Source: Butyrivibrio sp. XPD2002 (GTDB lineage: Bacteria; Bacillota; Clostridia; Lachnospirales; Lachnospiraceae). Taken from it: a stretch of DNA of 64,000 nucleotides. Of this stretch, positions 50,882 to 59,916 are shown one piece after another. Position numbers and translations under genes: made by a program. Where the stretch lies: positions 310,001 to 374,000 of the forward strand of contig NZ_AUIY01000001.1 of NCBI RefSeq assembly GCF_000423945.1, written 5' to 3'. The notes beneath the pieces were generated by a model, which did no database searches, was not told where the DNA came from, and saw only the letters and a program-made list of their open reading frames with translations. Every line of letters begins with the position of its first letter. Position 1 is the stretch's first letter.

Positions 50882-53053
50882 CTATTTCCAATATACTTCG
50901 ATCTTGTCGCCCTCATGAATAGCCTGCATGTAGTCGGGAGTACCGCCATTTAGCGTAGTTACTATCGATCTGCCGTTCGGCTTGCTGAGATCAAAATCTA
51001 TTACATCGAATATATCTACAAAAATATAATCCGATTTGCCGTGAAGTACAATAGGCTCATTGTTAACTATTACATGAAGATCATGTGTAATCACACGTCT
51101 GGTGGGCGCTGCGGTTCTTTCAACAGTTGCCTGAGTTGTTGTTCCGCCTGAGAAGCTAAGACTTCCGTCCTCATTCTCCTCAAGGTCAAGATCAGCATCC
51201 GCATCATAGGAGGATTCCTCATTCTCCTGCTCTATTGCCACCTCGTCTGCATCAGGGAAGTTAGCATAGTAATCCATGATAGCATCAGTGCCGCTCTTAA
51301 ACTCAACCTTGAAGTTCTCGTAAACAGGTGTGTCCCCGTTTGCAACCTCATTATTAACAGTTATAACTGTAAACTCTGTGAGGTCAATGTCAAGGAGCTG
51401 TGCTATCTGAGCTGCTGTCTCGTAATCAAGAACCTTGATGTCATCGCCTGACTTAATGTCGTAGAGACCTGTCTGAGGTACACCGTTAACCTCTGCGGTT
51501 CTCGGAACATCTATATTTTTGCCATCTACTGTGATGTTGATCGTTCCCTTAAATTCAGGGATGTCCGAAAGCTCGCTCTTACCTGCTTTTCCTACAGTAG
51601 AGCTTGTTACCTCGATTATGTCGTTGGCATGAATCTTGGTATGGATGTCTGCAGGTGCACCGTTAAGTGTGATAACAGCTGCTTCACCGGGCTCACCGCG
51701 AACCATTCTCTCCTGTCCGTTGACAGTGAATCTAAGCTCCTCACCGCGCTTGGGGAAGAGATCCTCGTTGGGGAAATCTGCCTGCATAGCTGCGTCGACA
51801 ATCGCAAGCTTACCATTGTCATAAATCTTGGTCTGCTGTCCGTTGAATGAAACAAATACAAAGTTGTTGGACTGCTCATAAAAGCTTACGCAGATACCAA
51901 GAGGAGTAACCATAAGAGAATCATGCTCGATGGTCTCATCCTCGTTAAGGAAGCGAATGTTCTTCATAACTTCCTCACCGCGAAGTGCAACACGCTCCTC
52001 CGGAATCTTCATCTCCTTGGCAAGAGCCTTGGTATATCCGGGAACGCATCCGCCACCACCTACTACAAATACAGCGCTAACAGGCTTATTGCCGTTAAGC
52101 TGCTTGATCTGCTGGGTTACCATCTTGGACATCTTCTCAACAAGGGGCTTTATCATCTTTGCAATCTCTTTAGCGGAGATTGTCTTTTCAAGGCCCATGA
52201 TGTCCACATACTTAACCTGATCCATGTGGCTTGCATCAATTTTTATCTGATCTGCTGTGTTGAAATCAACAAGGCAGTGCTGGGCAATTATTTCTGTAAT
52301 TGAGTCACCGGCGATGGGAAGCATACCATAGGATGTGATCGTTCCATCATCAGTGATACAAATATCGGATGTACCTGCACCTACGTCAACAAGTGCAAGG
52401 TTCAGCATTCTGTACTGAGGCGGGATTGCAACCATCATAGCGGCTATAGGCTCGAGAGTCATATTAGCTACTTTAAGGTCTGCTCTCTCACAGGCTTTAT
52501 AAAGTCCGTCAACACAGTCATCAGGAAGGAATGTTGCGATAAGGTCAATTGCAACTCTTCCTGCATTATGTCCCTCAAGGTTAGCTATCTGGTAATCATC
52601 AAGATAATAATGCATTACAGAATATCCAACCAGATAGAACTTCATATCTGACTGATTCTGTGCCAGGAACTCCTGATATGCCTTCTCAACAGCCTTGGAC
52701 TCTAAGTTATAGATTTCCTCCTCTGTGAGCTCTCTGTTGTCGGTATACTCCTCCTCGAAGTTGGTCTTCATGGTTCTGAGCACACGACCAGCGGCTGCGA
52801 TGCATACATCTGTTAAATGTATCTGTGTCTGCTGCTCCAGGTTTTCCTTAACCTTTCTGATTGTCGCGCCGACCTTACCAATGTCGTGGATCTGTCCATC
52901 GAGCATTGCTCTGGTCTCATGCTTTTCTACGCACTGGGCGATAACATTGAAGATCTCATCCTCCATGTATCCAACTGACCCCACCACGCTTCTTGTTCCG
53001 ATATCAAGACCGAATACTACATTTTTTTCTGATTGTTCTGCCATCGTTGCCAT
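50882..53053 (-). CDS. FtsA/PilM-like actin-fold ATPase with repeated C-terminal extension
   Basis: Actin-superfamily ATPase related to FtsA, which links FtsZ to the membrane. Residues 12-390 show phosphate 1 VVFGLDIGTRSVVGSVG, the connect and phosphate 2 motif LALVDVGAGTSDICIT and adenosine motif SAVFVVGGGGCVPGYTKALA. The remaining ~330 residues replace the usual short amphipathic C-terminus with about three related beta-rich units, each near a G-D-x-I-x-V turn (HANDIIEVTS, KSGDDIKVLD, HEGDKIEVYW), plus an acidic linker. The product ends GDKIEVYWK without an amphipathic helix. ATG overlaps the coaE stop by one base. It is not in a dcw cluster, so FtsA function is not assured. Confidence 0.85.
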   Translation of the reverse strand: MATMAEQSEKNVVFGLDIGTRSVVGSVGYMEDEIFNVIAQCVEKHETRAMLDGQIHDIGKVGATIRKVKENLEQQTQIHLTDVCIAAAGRVLRTMKTNFEEEYTDNRELTEEEIYNLESKAVEKAYQEFLAQNQSDMKFYLVGYSVMHYYLDDYQIANLEGHNAGRVAIDLIATFLPDDCVDGLYKACERADLKVANMTLEPIAAMMVAIPPQYRMLNLALVDVGAGTSDICITDDGTITSYGMLPIAGDSITEIIAQHCLVDFNTADQIKIDASHMDQVKYVDIMGLEKTISAKEIAKMIKPLVEKMSKMVTQQIKQLNGNKPVSAVFVVGGGGCVPGYTKALAKEMKIPEERVALRGEEVMKNIRFLNEDETIEHDSLMVTPLGICVSFYEQSNNFVFVSFNGQQTKIYDNGKLAIVDAAMQADFPNEDLFPKRGEELRFTVNGQERMVRGEPGEAAVITLNGAPADIHTKIHANDIIEVTSSTVGKAGKSELSDIPEFKGTINITVDGKNIDVPRTAEVNGVPQTGLYDIKSGDDIKVLDYETAAQIAQLLDIDLTEFTVITVNNEVANGDTPVYENFKVEFKSGTDAIMDYYANFPDADEVAIEQENEESSYDADADLDLEENEDGSLSFSGGTTTQATVERTAAPTRRVITHDLHVIVNNEPIVLHGKSDYIFVDIFDVIDFDLSKPNGRSIVTTLNGGTPDYMQAIHEGDKIEVYWK

Positions 53054-53649
53054 CAGTTTTCCCCCAGCTTTGAATCAATTTGACTTTCCGTGTCCTTTTC
53101 ATCACCGCTATTGTCTATTACAAAATCGGCATACCTTCTAAATTCTTCGTCACTTAGCTGCCCGCTTAAAATGTCGTTTATCTTCTCATCAGAGTAGCCT
53201 CTGGAAGCCTTAAGTCTCTGCCTCCTCACATCCTCCGATGCATATATGTACCACAGTTCATCTACTATTTTGTCATACCCATTCTCGATAAGCAGCGCCG
53301 CCTCTATGAAAAGATAATCAAGCTCACCTGATTTCCTCTCCTTATCAATCTCCCCGAATATAAAGTTGTTAACCGCAGGATGAAGGATTTCATTAACCTG
53401 CTTTAAAAACTTTTCATCAGAAAAGATCTTTGCGGCCATTTTGCTCTTATCGATTTCAAGGTCACTTCCAAGAATATCCTCAGATAACAGTTTGACTATA
53501 GGCTCGTAACAGGGCTGCCCCTTAAGCTTTATGTCGTTAGCAACATTATCCGAAAAGATGATCCTGCATTTGCATTTCTTCTGTATGTAGTTCAAAACTG
53601 TGCTCTTACCGGCTCCAACACCGCCGGTAATTCCTATAATCTTTGTCAC
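53053..53649 (-). CDS. coaE: Dephospho-CoA kinase
   Basis: Last step of coenzyme A synthesis. The P-loop GITGGVGAGKST is at residues 6-17, followed by the acceptor-binding FSDNVANDIKLKGQPCYEPIV and LFIEAALLIENGYDKIVDELWYIYASEDVRRQRLKAS, typical of CoaE. GTG start, with GAGGCG placed inside the last codons of polA; polA stop and coaE start are adjacent. 198 residues is normal. Confidence 0.96.
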   Translation of the reverse strand: MTKIIGITGGVGAGKSTVLNYIQKKCKCRIIFSDNVANDIKLKGQPCYEPIVKLLSEDILGSDLEIDKSKMAAKIFSDEKFLKQVNEILHPAVNNFIFGEIDKERKSGELDYLFIEAALLIENGYDKIVDELWYIYASEDVRRQRLKASRGYSDEKINDILSGQLSDEEFRRYADFVIDNSGDEKDTESQIDSKLGEN

Positions 53650-56400
53650 TTACTTCGCCTCAAACCAGTCAGTACCTGTGTGGCATTCAGCCTCCATGGG
53701 AACAAGGAGGTCAGCTGCCTTTGTCATCTCTTCCTCAAGGAGCTTACTAATAATTTCCACCTCGTCCTTTGCTGTCTCTATCAAAAGTTCATCATGAATC
53801 TGAAGAATCATTCTGGATTTAAGTTCTTCTTTTCTGATGCGTCTCCATACCCTTATCATGGCGATCTTGATGATGTCAGCTGCTGTTCCCTGAATGGGAG
53901 CGTTCATTGCAACTCTCTCACCAAACTGTCTCTGCATGAAGTTACCGGATTTAAGCTCCGGCATGGGACGTCTTCTCTTGTAAAGAGTTATGGCGTAGCC
54001 CTTTTCCTTTGCATCATTAACAGCCTTATCCTGATATTCCTTAACTCCCGGATATGTCGCAAGGTAGTCCTCCATGTACTTCTTTGCGTCAGATCTGGAG
54101 ATATTAAGATCCTCACTTAATCCGAAGGCGCTTATACCATAGACAATTCCGAAGTTTACAGCCTTTGCATTTCTTCTCTGGATATCCGTCACTTCCTCGA
54201 AGGGAATTCCAAATACCTTGGAGGCTGTGGCTCTGTGAATGTCTTTTCCCTCATGATAAGCATCGATAAGTCCCTTATCCCCGGACATATGTGCAAGGAT
54301 TCTCAGTTCGATCTGAGAGTAATCCGCATCTGCAAATACATAGCCTTCCTTTGGAACAAATACTTTTCTGATAGCTCTTCCAAGCTCTGTTCTCATGGGG
54401 ATATTCTGAAGATTAGGCTCTGTTGAGCTTATTCTTCCTGTAGCTGTAATCGTCTGGTTAAAGCTTGTATGTATCCTCTCATCATCGCCGATAAAGGCTG
54501 CAAGGCCATCTGCGTAGGTACTCTTAAGCTTTGTAAGACCTCTGTACTCTAAGATATCCTTAACTATTGGATTCTCTGCAGCGAGCTTCTCAAGTACGTC
54601 CGCTGCTGTGGAATAACCGGTCTTGGTCTTTTTACCGCCCTGGAGTCCCAATTTCTCAAAGAGAATTTCTCCAAGCTGCTTGGGTGAATTGATATTAAAA
54701 TCAGTTACTTCACCGTTTGTCGTACTCTTAACTTCCTCATGTATGCTTGAATCAAGCTCATTTATTCTGCCTGTAAGCTTATCTCCGTAAATCTTAAGCT
54801 CGTCTCTCTTAACAAGAATGCCTTCCTTCTCCATATCGTAGAGAATGTAGGTAAGAGGCATCTCTATGTCTGTCATAAGAGTAAGCATATCCTCTTTCTC
54901 GAGGCGCTCCTCAATTTTGGGAGCTGCCATAAAGTTCACATAGGCAAGATATCCAGCGTACTCTTTTCTTAAGTCCTTATCAGCATCAGCGGGATTCTCT
55001 TTTCCGAAAATCTCGGTTTTAGACCTTATGGAAAGCTGCAGATACTCAGTTGCTATATCCTCAGGCAGATAGTCATTCTTAAGAGGATTTATAAGATATG
55101 CTCCGATAAGTGTATCAAAGGATGCCTTTTTCTTATCCTCGTAATTATCTATCTCGAAGGGCTTAAAGTATCTGTAGGCATGCTTTATATCAAAAAATGA
55201 AAGTCTGCAGTCCTTTGATAGCTCTTCAAGCTTTTGTCCAAGATATCCTTCTGTAACTGCATCATCTGTCTCAAAATAAGTTACCTTGTTATCTGAGGTG
55301 CAGATGGCAAATCCGATAAGTGTCTTAGGCTCTTCGAAGGTCTCAAAGAGTGAAAGCTGCTGATTTTCCTTGCCCTTTCCGACTCCGCCTGTAAGGTCTG
55401 AGAGGATTCCGATTCCAATGAATCTGTCATCATGACCGCCAGCGTATACAGAAGCTTCCTTAAAAGCTGCCTCAACCTTATCCATTCCGGATATCTCGTC
55501 AATTACCAGCTTTACCTCGGTCTTGGTAACATTGTCATCGAATCTTGATAACAGGTTCCTGAAGTTCAGCCTCTTAAACATCTCATAGGCATCTCTGCCA
55601 AGGATGTCGTCTATACCTGCATTCTCGAATTCATAGTCGAACTCTGCATTAACATCGATTGTTGCAAGCACCTTGCTTAAATCACAGAGCTCTCTGTTGG
55701 CTGCCAGGGACTCTCTTATTGATTTCTTACTGATGTTATCAAGGTTCTCATAGATTTTCTCAATGGATCCGTAGGTGGTCATAAGCTCTATCGCAGTCTT
55801 CTCACCTACCTTGGGAACACCCGGAATGTTATCGGATGAATCTCCCATGAGTGCCTTAAGCTCTATAAACTGTATGGGGTTAACCTTGTAGAGCTCCTCC
55901 ACATCCTTTGCGAAGTAGTTCTCGATTTCGGTCTTTCCCGCTTTTGTCTTAGGGATTCTGACACAGATATGATCTGTTGCAACCTGAAGAAGATCTCGGT
56001 CTCCGGAGACAAGTCTTACCTCCATACCCTCCTTCTCGCCACGCTTGGCGATGGTTCCAAGGATATCGTCAGCTTCAAGCCCCGGCTTTTCCATGCGGCA
56101 TATCTTCATGCTGTCCAGAACCTCCTTCATAAGAGGTACCTGCTGACGAAGCTCTTCAGGCATGGGCTTTCTGGTGCCCTTGTACTCTGCATATATCTTG
56201 TGTCTGAAAGTCGGCTCATGAACGTCAAAGGCAACAGTCACGTAGTCCGGCTGCTCCTCGTCAATGAGTCTGAAAAGAATATTCAGAAATCCATAGACGG
56301 CACCTGTATGAAGGCCTTCGGAATTAGTAAGATCCGGAAGCCCGTAAAATGCTCTGTTCAATATGCTGTGTCCGTCTATAAGTAGTAATTTCTTCCCCAT
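53650..56400 (-). CDS. polA: DNA polymerase I
   Basis: Repair and Okazaki-fragment polymerase with 5' nuclease. The ATG at 56400 has GGGGAC 10 bp upstream and gives the usual LLLIDGHSILNRAFYG opening. The 5' nuclease domain (1-290) has its acidic residues (GLEADDILGT, SGDRDLL, LMGDSSDNIPGVPKVGEKTA). The central 3'-5' exonuclease domain is present but the D-x-E of Exo I is not seen, so proofreading is probably lost, as in many Firmicutes. The polymerase domain has motif A DYSQIELRILAHMSGD, motif B RRNAKAVNFGIVYG and motif C QIHDELLIE. 916 residues. Confidence 0.97.
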   Translation of the reverse strand: MGKKLLLIDGHSILNRAFYGLPDLTNSEGLHTGAVYGFLNILFRLIDEEQPDYVTVAFDVHEPTFRHKIYAEYKGTRKPMPEELRQQVPLMKEVLDSMKICRMEKPGLEADDILGTIAKRGEKEGMEVRLVSGDRDLLQVATDHICVRIPKTKAGKTEIENYFAKDVEELYKVNPIQFIELKALMGDSSDNIPGVPKVGEKTAIELMTTYGSIEKIYENLDNISKKSIRESLAANRELCDLSKVLATIDVNAEFDYEFENAGIDDILGRDAYEMFKRLNFRNLLSRFDDNVTKTEVKLVIDEISGMDKVEAAFKEASVYAGGHDDRFIGIGILSDLTGGVGKGKENQQLSLFETFEEPKTLIGFAICTSDNKVTYFETDDAVTEGYLGQKLEELSKDCRLSFFDIKHAYRYFKPFEIDNYEDKKKASFDTLIGAYLINPLKNDYLPEDIATEYLQLSIRSKTEIFGKENPADADKDLRKEYAGYLAYVNFMAAPKIEERLEKEDMLTLMTDIEMPLTYILYDMEKEGILVKRDELKIYGDKLTGRINELDSSIHEEVKSTTNGEVTDFNINSPKQLGEILFEKLGLQGGKKTKTGYSTAADVLEKLAAENPIVKDILEYRGLTKLKSTYADGLAAFIGDDERIHTSFNQTITATGRISSTEPNLQNIPMRTELGRAIRKVFVPKEGYVFADADYSQIELRILAHMSGDKGLIDAYHEGKDIHRATASKVFGIPFEEVTDIQRRNAKAVNFGIVYGISAFGLSEDLNISRSDAKKYMEDYLATYPGVKEYQDKAVNDAKEKGYAITLYKRRRPMPELKSGNFMQRQFGERVAMNAPIQGTAADIIKIAMIRVWRRIRKEELKSRMILQIHDELLIETAKDEVEIISKLLEEEMTKAADLLVPMEAECHTGTDWFEAK

Positions 56401-56463
56401 TTTAAAAAATGTCCCCAACTGGCTTTATATTTTTTATGCTTAATATCTAAGTAGTATTTTGTA

Positions 56464-56790
56464 TTATCCAAGTCCTATAGCAAGTGCAATCGCTGCTATG
56501 ATCTCAGCCACAACTATAACCTGCAGAAAAAAGGCCGCATTAAGCAACCTCTTCCTGACACGCAGTCTCTGCCAGGCGTCGTTAGTGGTAGTCTGCAGTT
56601 CATTGGCAAGGTTAAACGTACTTCCATCCTCAAGCCTCTGAATACCTGTTTCAATAAGAAACTGTATGGTAAGCTCTTCCTTACAGTTCTTGCATTTATC
56701 CATATGATTCAAAAAAGCTTCAAGAGAATAATTATCCAGTTCATCTGCTAAAAAGCCCGGAATCATCCTCTGAAATTCTTTACAATCCAT
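56464..56790 (-). CDS. Membrane-anchored zinc-finger protein (anti-sigma-factor-like)
   Basis: The start at 56790 has AGAGG 5 bp upstream. The 108-residue protein has an N-terminal zf-HC2-type region with HMDKCKNC (H-x3-C-x2-C), a linker, and one C-terminal helix (FFLQVIVVAEIIAAIALAIGLG). This layout is that of anti-sigma factors that hold an ECF sigma factor at the membrane. No sigma factor gene is next to it; it stands just upstream of polA. An orphan regulator or a small signalling adaptor are both possible. Confidence 0.75.
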   Translation of the reverse strand: MDCKEFQRMIPGFLADELDNYSLEAFLNHMDKCKNCKEELTIQFLIETGIQRLEDGSTFNLANELQTTTNDAWQRLRVRKRLLNAAFFLQVIVVAEIIAAIALAIGLG

Positions 56791-56932
56791 AGTATCCTCT
56801 GTCAATTTTTGTAGGTTTTAGACCCCTATATCTTGTATGGACATAATCGTTCTAAGCATACTACTAAACAATATATAGCATACACCAAAATGGCAAATCT
56901 AACAATACTATTTACCCTATCGGAAACTGCAT

Positions 56933-56970
56933 AAAAATAAAACGTGGCGCAAATAATTTACGCCACGTTT
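56933..56970 (-). terminator. Terminator of the GH2-GT28-GPH operon
   Basis: A perfect 10-bp stem AAACGTGGCG/CGCCACGTTT with an 11-nt loop, followed by TATTTTTATGC on the minus strand, 8 bp after the transporter stop codon. Confidence 0.9.
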
Positions 56971-56977
56971 GTCATAA

Positions 56978-58417
56978 TTATGCGATTTTTCGTTTTCCCT
57001 CTGCAATCTCCGCAGCAATTTCTTCGATCTTCTCATCAGTGAGAATGTACTTTTTGCTGAACCAGAATATTGCAAAAACAAGTCCTGCAATGGGAATTAT
57101 TGTCATTGTCATACGAAGGCCCATCTTCTGCATAGCGCCTACGCCAAGTGAATAGTCAACTGCTTCTGCAGCCTCTGCTGTGTCATTGCTGAGTGCAAGC
57201 ATCTGTAGTGACAGCGCAGCGATAAAGGCTGATACTCCTGAAGCAAGCTTTACTACGAAGGTCTGCATCGAGAAGATAACTGACTCATCTCTTCTTCCGT
57301 TTTTAAGTTCGCCGTAGTCAACTGTATTTGCAAGGAATACTGTTGTGATTACTGAGAGCATTCCGTTTGCTGCAAAGATGAAGAAGCCGGGAACAAACAG
57401 AAGATACACATTGTTCATTGATGTGGAAGCCAGTGCGAGGAGTGAAATATATCCTACAATAGCCATTCCCATGCTTATGTAATAAATCTTTATTGATGTA
57501 AAGAACCTTCTAAGAAAGGGATACAGAAGCATCATAGCAAGAATCTGTATTCCGCCGCCAAAGGTAGAGAACAGTGTATATGCGCCTCTCCAGTCGGTTC
57601 CACCAAAATCGTATTTAAAAAAATAGATTACAAGGTTTGACGTTATATAAATTGAGCAGTTTACGATAACGATAGCAACAACTACTGCCATAGCCTGATC
57701 GTTCTGAATGAGCGCCTTGAACATCTCGCCTATTGAAGGAGAATCCATATCTACTGTTGATTTCTCCTTAACACTGAGGCAGCAGATAACAGTAAATGCT
57801 ATAAACAGTACTGCGACGCCCAGGGTGAAATATGAAAATCCCACTCTCTCAACCTCTCTGTCTGTGATGCCCTCACCGCCAAACATACGGCCAAGTGCTG
57901 ATACAGACATAACGGTAACGATAGTGATTATCGCTGATCCCACACCTGCACAGGAACGGGCGAGTGTTGTAAGGCCTTCTCTCTCTTTTCCTCCCTCAGT
58001 AAAAGCAGGAATCATTGACCAGTAAGGGATGTCCATCATTGTGTAGGTTACGCCCCAGAGGATATAGGTAACTGCAGCGTATACCACAAGTCCTGAGCCT
58101 TTTAATGTAGGCGGAGCTGTAAACATCATGTATAAAATTATTGCATTTGTAATGGTTCCGATAAGAAGCCAGGGTCTGAATTTACCAAAGCGTGTCTTGG
58201 TCTTTGCCACGACCATTCCCATGATCGGATCGTTAAAAGCATCAAATACGCGGGCTGCCATAAGTATCGCACCCATAGCCACTGCGCTGACTCCCAGGAT
58301 ATCCTGGAAATAATAAAGAACGTAGGATGCTGAAAGCATATATACCATGTCCTTACCAACTGCACCCAATCCATAGGATGCCTTTGCCCCTGCTGAAAGT
58401 TTACTCTGTTTGTTCAT
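56978..58417 (-). CDS. GPH-family sugar:cation symporter (MFS, MelB-like)
   Basis: Predicted uptake carrier for a glycoside or disaccharide. Twelve helices are visible over 479 residues. Family landmarks are LSAGAKASYGLGAVGKDMVYMLSASYVLYYF at the N-terminus, ARVFDAFNDPIMGMVVAKTKTRFGKFRPWLLIG (the D-x2-NDP cation-site segment and the loop 2-3 signature) and YIPYWSMIP-type DIPYWSMIPAFT. It starts 17 bp after the GT28-like gene and closes the operon. The substrate is probably linked to the GH2 enzyme. Confidence 0.92.
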   Translation of the reverse strand: MNKQSKLSAGAKASYGLGAVGKDMVYMLSASYVLYYFQDILGVSAVAMGAILMAARVFDAFNDPIMGMVVAKTKTRFGKFRPWLLIGTITNAIILYMMFTAPPTLKGSGLVVYAAVTYILWGVTYTMMDIPYWSMIPAFTEGGKEREGLTTLARSCAGVGSAIITIVTVMSVSALGRMFGGEGITDREVERVGFSYFTLGVAVLFIAFTVICCLSVKEKSTVDMDSPSIGEMFKALIQNDQAMAVVVAIVIVNCSIYITSNLVIYFFKYDFGGTDWRGAYTLFSTFGGGIQILAMMLLYPFLRRFFTSIKIYYISMGMAIVGYISLLALASTSMNNVYLLFVPGFFIFAANGMLSVITTVFLANTVDYGELKNGRRDESVIFSMQTFVVKLASGVSAFIAALSLQMLALSNDTAEAAEAVDYSLGVGAMQKMGLRMTMTIIPIAGLVFAIFWFSKKYILTDEKIEEIAAEIAEGKRKIA

Positions 58418-58434
58418 TTTCTTCCTTCTCCCTA

Positions 58435-59916
58435 TCAGATTTCTTTTTTCATACCCATAGCAAGCTCTACTACCTTGTAGGCTCCGTCATAAAGGCCTGA
58501 CTTTTTATTTTCCAAAATGCACTCACACATCTCATCAAGAAGTGGTGTCTCAAGGAACTGATCAAGCATCTGTACTGTGTGAGGAATATCTCTGCACTCA
58601 AGGGTTCCGTCGCCCACCTCTGCTGAGTGGATCGCGCCCCACATCTCATGCTTTCCGACTCTCTTGATAAAGAGCTTCGGCACAGGATAAAATGCAAGCT
58701 CGCTGGGCTTTGTCACAAGAACATCGCAGCTTCTCATAAGAAGATTTGTGCAGTACACAGCTTCAAAGATGTTTTCGTGCCAGAAGCCGTGGATTCCTGT
58801 AACCTCTGTGTCCGGATTAAGTGCATCCTCTGCGAATTTCTCAGTGTCCTTGAAATCTCCCAAATGCTCATGTATATGTGAGTTCATCTCAGGAATTTCT
58901 TTTTTAAGGTCCTCCCAGACCTGTCTGTAATCACCTACGTTAACGTAAAGTGCTGCCTTTTTCTCAGCTATCTTGGGAAGAAGGTATTTGATAATTGCAG
59001 CAAATATCTCCTTCTGAGCTCCTGCTCCTCCGATTGTAAGAAGGAATCTCATGGGCTTTCCATTTTTCCTTCTTGAAATCCTTGCCTCGCAGTCGCTCTC
59101 AATGTTGGATACAAGCTCATGATCGATGTAGTGACCTGTATATACAAGATCCTTCTGCGGCATAGGCTTGCAGATTTCCTTCTTGTTCATTCCGTTAAGG
59201 ATTCTGTATCCCATGTAGGCATTTCTGCACTGTATTGTGTGAACTGAGCCTTCTGAAAAATGAAGTGCCATGGGCCAGTTATCGGGAATAGCATTTACAA
59301 CATATTTCATTCCAGCGTGGATAGCTGCCTGTGCAGGCCACACGTGGGTTCCGATAACAGGAATCTCCTTGGGAACATTCTTATAAACAGGTGCCATAAG
59401 CTCTGCATTCATCTGATCTGCTGCATTATAGGACAGTGCTCTGAAGCCCTCGTAGTTAACAGGCTCCCAGACAAGCTTATTGAAAATCGGATTCTTTGAA
59501 AGTCTTGAACCCAGAGAATAAAGCTCGTTCTGTGCACTTATTACCTTGGTGCAGGTGGTGTGCGGATATGAATTTAAATCCATCCAATAGGGTGTATAGC
59601 CAAGGTGCTTAGCACATGAAGCCATGGCCATACTTATTCTGTAATGTCCAAATCCCATTCTGATATTTCCAACGATAATGCCGTTCTTAGTATCGAAAGG
59701 AAGGCTACCTGCATTTGATGTATTTTCAGGCAAAACCTCGATGTTCTGAACTCCAAGGCTCTCACCTATATAGTCATTTTTTACGATATTTATAGGATAA
59801 TTGGCCTTAGAATCGTCACCGAATTTCTTAATATTTTTTTCCTTTGTCTTTACTGCCTTTCTATAAACACTGTCAGGCATTACGTTTCCGAAAATAACTT
59901 TGGATTTATCAGACAT
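58435..59916 (-). CDS. GT28/MGDG-synthase-like protein of unknown role
   Basis: Possible GT-B glycosyltransferase. The central opening NGIIVGNIRMGFGHYRISMAMASCAKHLGYTP matches the MGxGHxR pattern of MGDG synthase/MurG-type enzymes, HVWPAQAAIHAGMKYVVNAIPDNWPMALHF resembles the next conserved block, and FLLTIGGAGAQKEIF with VTKPSELAFYPVPKLFIKRVG reads like the nucleotide-sugar site of the second Rossmann lobe. The 493 residues include an N-terminal ~75-residue extension. It overlaps the GH2 stop by 8 bp. A glycosyltransferase-like protein inside a sugar catabolic operon is unusual; the substrate is unknown. Confidence 0.7.
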   Translation of the reverse strand: MSDKSKVIFGNVMPDSVYRKAVKTKEKNIKKFGDDSKANYPINIVKNDYIGESLGVQNIEVLPENTSNAGSLPFDTKNGIIVGNIRMGFGHYRISMAMASCAKHLGYTPYWMDLNSYPHTTCTKVISAQNELYSLGSRLSKNPIFNKLVWEPVNYEGFRALSYNAADQMNAELMAPVYKNVPKEIPVIGTHVWPAQAAIHAGMKYVVNAIPDNWPMALHFSEGSVHTIQCRNAYMGYRILNGMNKKEICKPMPQKDLVYTGHYIDHELVSNIESDCEARISRRKNGKPMRFLLTIGGAGAQKEIFAAIIKYLLPKIAEKKAALYVNVGDYRQVWEDLKKEIPEMNSHIHEHLGDFKDTEKFAEDALNPDTEVTGIHGFWHENIFEAVYCTNLLMRSCDVLVTKPSELAFYPVPKLFIKRVGKHEMWGAIHSAEVGDGTLECRDIPHTVQMLDQFLETPLLDEMCECILENKKSGLYDGAYKVVELAMGMKKEI

